From assembly GCA_024233935.1 (NCBI GenBank), contig JACKOY010000008.1:86032-150031 (forward strand): a stretch of 64,000 nucleotides of DNA, given 5' to 3'. Every line of letters starts with the position of its first letter. Position 1 is the first letter of the stretch. The notes beneath the pieces were generated by a model that saw nothing but the letters and a program-made list of their open reading frames with translations, did not search any database and had not been told where the DNA came from. The stretch is from Spirochaetales bacterium (lineage in GTDB: Bacteria > Spirochaetota > Leptospiria > Leptospirales > Leptonemataceae). The position numbers and the translations under genes were made by a program. Below are positions 62,426 to 64,000 of this stretch, piece by piece.

Positions 62426-63475
62426 TCAGCCGATCAGGTCCCAGTGAAACGGAGTGCCACGTTCGATATCGCGGTTTACCTTTTTGCCCAGCGCCAGATT
62501 CAGATTCGCGGGGCTGATGCCCAGGCCCGGCCGAATGCTGCGCAGATTTTTTTCGGTCAGAACGTCGCCGGCCTTCATCGCCTCGACGACGTACAGCGTC
62601 CGGCGAAATTGCAGCGACGGTTTCTCCGACTCGCTGGGACCGTAGGTGATCTTTCCGGGAGCTTTCGCCGCTCTCTCGCTCTCGACGACCAGAGCGCGCA
62701 ATTCGTCGGGTTCCAGGGAAAACTCGGAGTCCACTCCGCCGTCCGCGCGACGCAGGGTGAAATGTTTCTCCACGACCGACGCTCCCAGCGCAACCGCCGC
62801 CAGAGCCACCCCGATGCCCGCGGTGTGATCCGAGAGTCCGATTTCGCATTCGAATAGATCGCGCATATGCGGGATCGTATTCACGTTCGCGTTTTCCGGT
62901 TCCGCGGGATAATTGCTCGTACACTTCAACAGAATAATCTGATCGTTGCCGCAGGAACGAACCGCCTCGACCGCGTCCGCGATTTCGGCGACGGTCGCAA
63001 GTCCGGTTGAGATAATGATCGGTTTGCCGGTGCTCGCGACTTTTTTGATCAGCGGGATATCCGTATTTTCGAACGAAGCCACTTTATAGCAGGGGACGTT
63101 CAGCGTTTCCAGAAAATCGACCGCCGTAAAATCGAAGGGAGAGCTGAAACAGACGATGCCCTTTGCGGCGGCGCGTTTCATCAGCGGCTCGTGCCATTCC
63201 CAGGGCGTGTAAGCCACCTTATACAAATCGTGCAGCGAACTGCCGTGCCACAGACTCTTCGGATCGTCGATATAAAACTCGCCGTCCTTTTTGTCGATGG
63301 TCATTGTGTCCGCGGTATAGGTCTGCAGCTTGATCGCGTGCGCTCCGGCCTCCGCCGCCGCGTCGACGATTTCAAACGCCCGGTCGATCGATTGGTTGTG
63401 ATTACCGGACATCTCCGCGATGATAAAAGGAGCGGAATCCACGCCGATAGTATGATTGCTGATTTTAATTCTCAT
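62426..63475 (-). CDS. pseI: Pseudaminic acid synthase
   Basis: The protein has 349 residues from the ATG at 63475; the frame is open to 63556 but the added residues overlap the PseH domain gene. It is a NeuB-family synthase of PEP and a 6-carbon amino sugar: IIAEMSGNHNQSIDRAFEIV, then KLQTYTADTMTID, YKVASFENTDIPLI, IISTGLATVAEI, LLKCTSNYPAEPE and ASVVEKHFTL. The C-terminal SAF/AFP-like domain starts near VLTEKNLRSIRPGLG. Overall pattern fits PseI better than NeuB. It overlaps the upstream gene by 11 bases. Confidence 0.93.
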   Translation of the reverse strand: MRIKISNHTIGVDSAPFIIAEMSGNHNQSIDRAFEIVDAAAEAGAHAIKLQTYTADTMTIDKKDGEFYIDDPKSLWHGSSLHDLYKVAYTPWEWHEPLMKRAAAKGIVCFSSPFDFTAVDFLETLNVPCYKVASFENTDIPLIKKVASTGKPIIISTGLATVAEIADAVEAVRSCGNDQIILLKCTSNYPAEPENANVNTIPHMRDLFECEIGLSDHTAGIGVALAAVALGASVVEKHFTLRRADGGVDSEFSLEPDELRALVVESERAAKAPGKITYGPSESEKPSLQFRRTLYVVEAMKAGDVLTEKNLRSIRPGLGISPANLNLALGKKVNRDIERGTPFHWDLIG

Positions 63476-64000
63476 ATTTTTCGAATCTTGAAGCGTCGAG
63501 ATGATAGAACAATAACTCGCCCTGCCGGCCCGTCTGCTGAAAGCCGTTGGCCACAAACGCCTTCGCCGAAGCCGGATTGCTTGCTTTAACCGTTGCGCGC
63601 AGCGTAGCCGGATGTCCGAGATCTTCCCGCAAGCTTTCGATGCTCAACGCGAGAATTAGTTTACCGAGTCCGCTCCCGCGGTGTTCCGCTGCAATGGAGA
63701 AGCCTATTTCAAATATTTTGTCTTCGGTTCGGTCGAAACGCAGTTGCCCGACCGGATTTCCGTCCGCGTCGCTCAGGATGTACATATACGTCCCGTCGCT
63801 CGCCAGTTTTCCCCGCAACCACTGAATATGACCTTCTTCTTCGATTCTATCCCCATTAAGCGCGTTGCCGCGAACGACCGGATCATTCGCCCATTCGAGC
63901 AGCAGGCCAGCGTCTTCGAAGGTGACCGGCCGAAGACTCATCCCTCCATATTTCGTCTCCGCATCTACGACCCTGCGCGCCCCGCGTCCGTCAATCGCCC
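63465..64000 (-). CDS. pseH: PseG-PseH fusion, N-terminal part outside window
   Basis: A minus-strand frame enters from the right edge and continues without a stop into a GNAT domain. The GNAT part (from Met at 63941) has MSLRPVTFEDAGLLLEWAN, HIQWLRGKL, GNPVGQLRFDR and IAAEHRGSGLGKLIL for acetyl-CoA, as in PseH N-acetyltransferases. The 19 residues before it (AIDGRGARRVVDAETKYGG) match the end of PseG, the UDP-sugar hydrolase. The ATG at 63941 has GGAGGG directly adjacent (no room for ribosome spacing), so a single fused protein is more likely. Confidence 0.8.
   Translation of the reverse strand, partial: AIDGRGARRVVDAETKYGGMSLRPVTFEDAGLLLEWANDPVVRGNALNGDRIEEEGHIQWLRGKLASDGTYMYILSDADGNPVGQLRFDRTEDKIFEIGFSIAAEHRGSGLGKLILALSIESLREDLGHPATLRATVKASNPASAKAFVANGFQQTGRQGELLFYHLDASRFEKYEN

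Overview
The window reads as bacterial chromosome from a spirochete of the Leptospirales type (relatives of Leptospira, Leptonema or Turneriella), probably one with a fairly GC-rich genome. This assignment is inference. It rests on several lipoproteins with short lipoboxes followed by a cysteine-rich start, on a member of the LIC12162 transferase family (named after a Leptospira interrogans locus) inside a long surface-glycan locus, and on the general gene mix. I saw no rRNA, tRNA, CRISPR array, insertion sequence or integrase.

Left part (1-28 kb), accessory and housekeeping genes in short operons on both strands. An incomplete pseudokinase/ATPase gene runs off the left edge and follows a secreted caspase-like ankyrin protein. 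A divergent three-gene operon carries a coiled-coil protein, a secreted hydrolase and a YD-repeat protein. Next come an ABHD18-like hydrolase/cupin/membrane/Rdx/nitrilase-like operon, a sodium:amino-acid symporter with two paralogous lipoproteins, a pentapeptide-repeat protein, a MntA-HepT toxin-antitoxin pair, a TolC + RND efflux pair with no adaptor, a DUF1304 protein, a beta-propeller lipoprotein, a DksA/TraR-like factor with an ankyrin protein, a rhomboid protease, a decayed EAL-domain fragment, an aldo/keto reductase and a LamG-like lipoprotein.

Middle (28-34.4 kb): small membrane proteins (one of only 32 residues), a DUF2784-AftB-like fusion glycosyltransferase, a UDP-glucuronate 4-epimerase and a 2-hydroxyacid dehydrogenase.

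Right part (34.4-64 kb): a nearly unbroken minus-strand locus for a surface polysaccharide (O-antigen or capsule). It holds several GT4 and GT2 glycosyltransferases including a GT4-GT2 fusion, sugar-nucleotide enzymes (RfbA, RfbB, an RmlC-like cupin, an RmlD-like reductase and a frameshifted GDP-fucose synthase), methyltransferases, a PLP aminotransferase, three radical-SAM enzymes, a CMP-sugar-type cytidylyltransferase, the LIC12162 transferase, pseudaminic acid synthase PseI and a PseG-PseH fusion open at the right edge. The likely products are dTDP-deoxyhexose and CMP-nonulosonate donors, assembled by the glycosyltransferases into a modified glycan. Hand-counted 60-base samples here are 37-45% GC, against 63-65% in the left part, and the locus contains two broken genes, so it looks like a mosaic of transferred segments.
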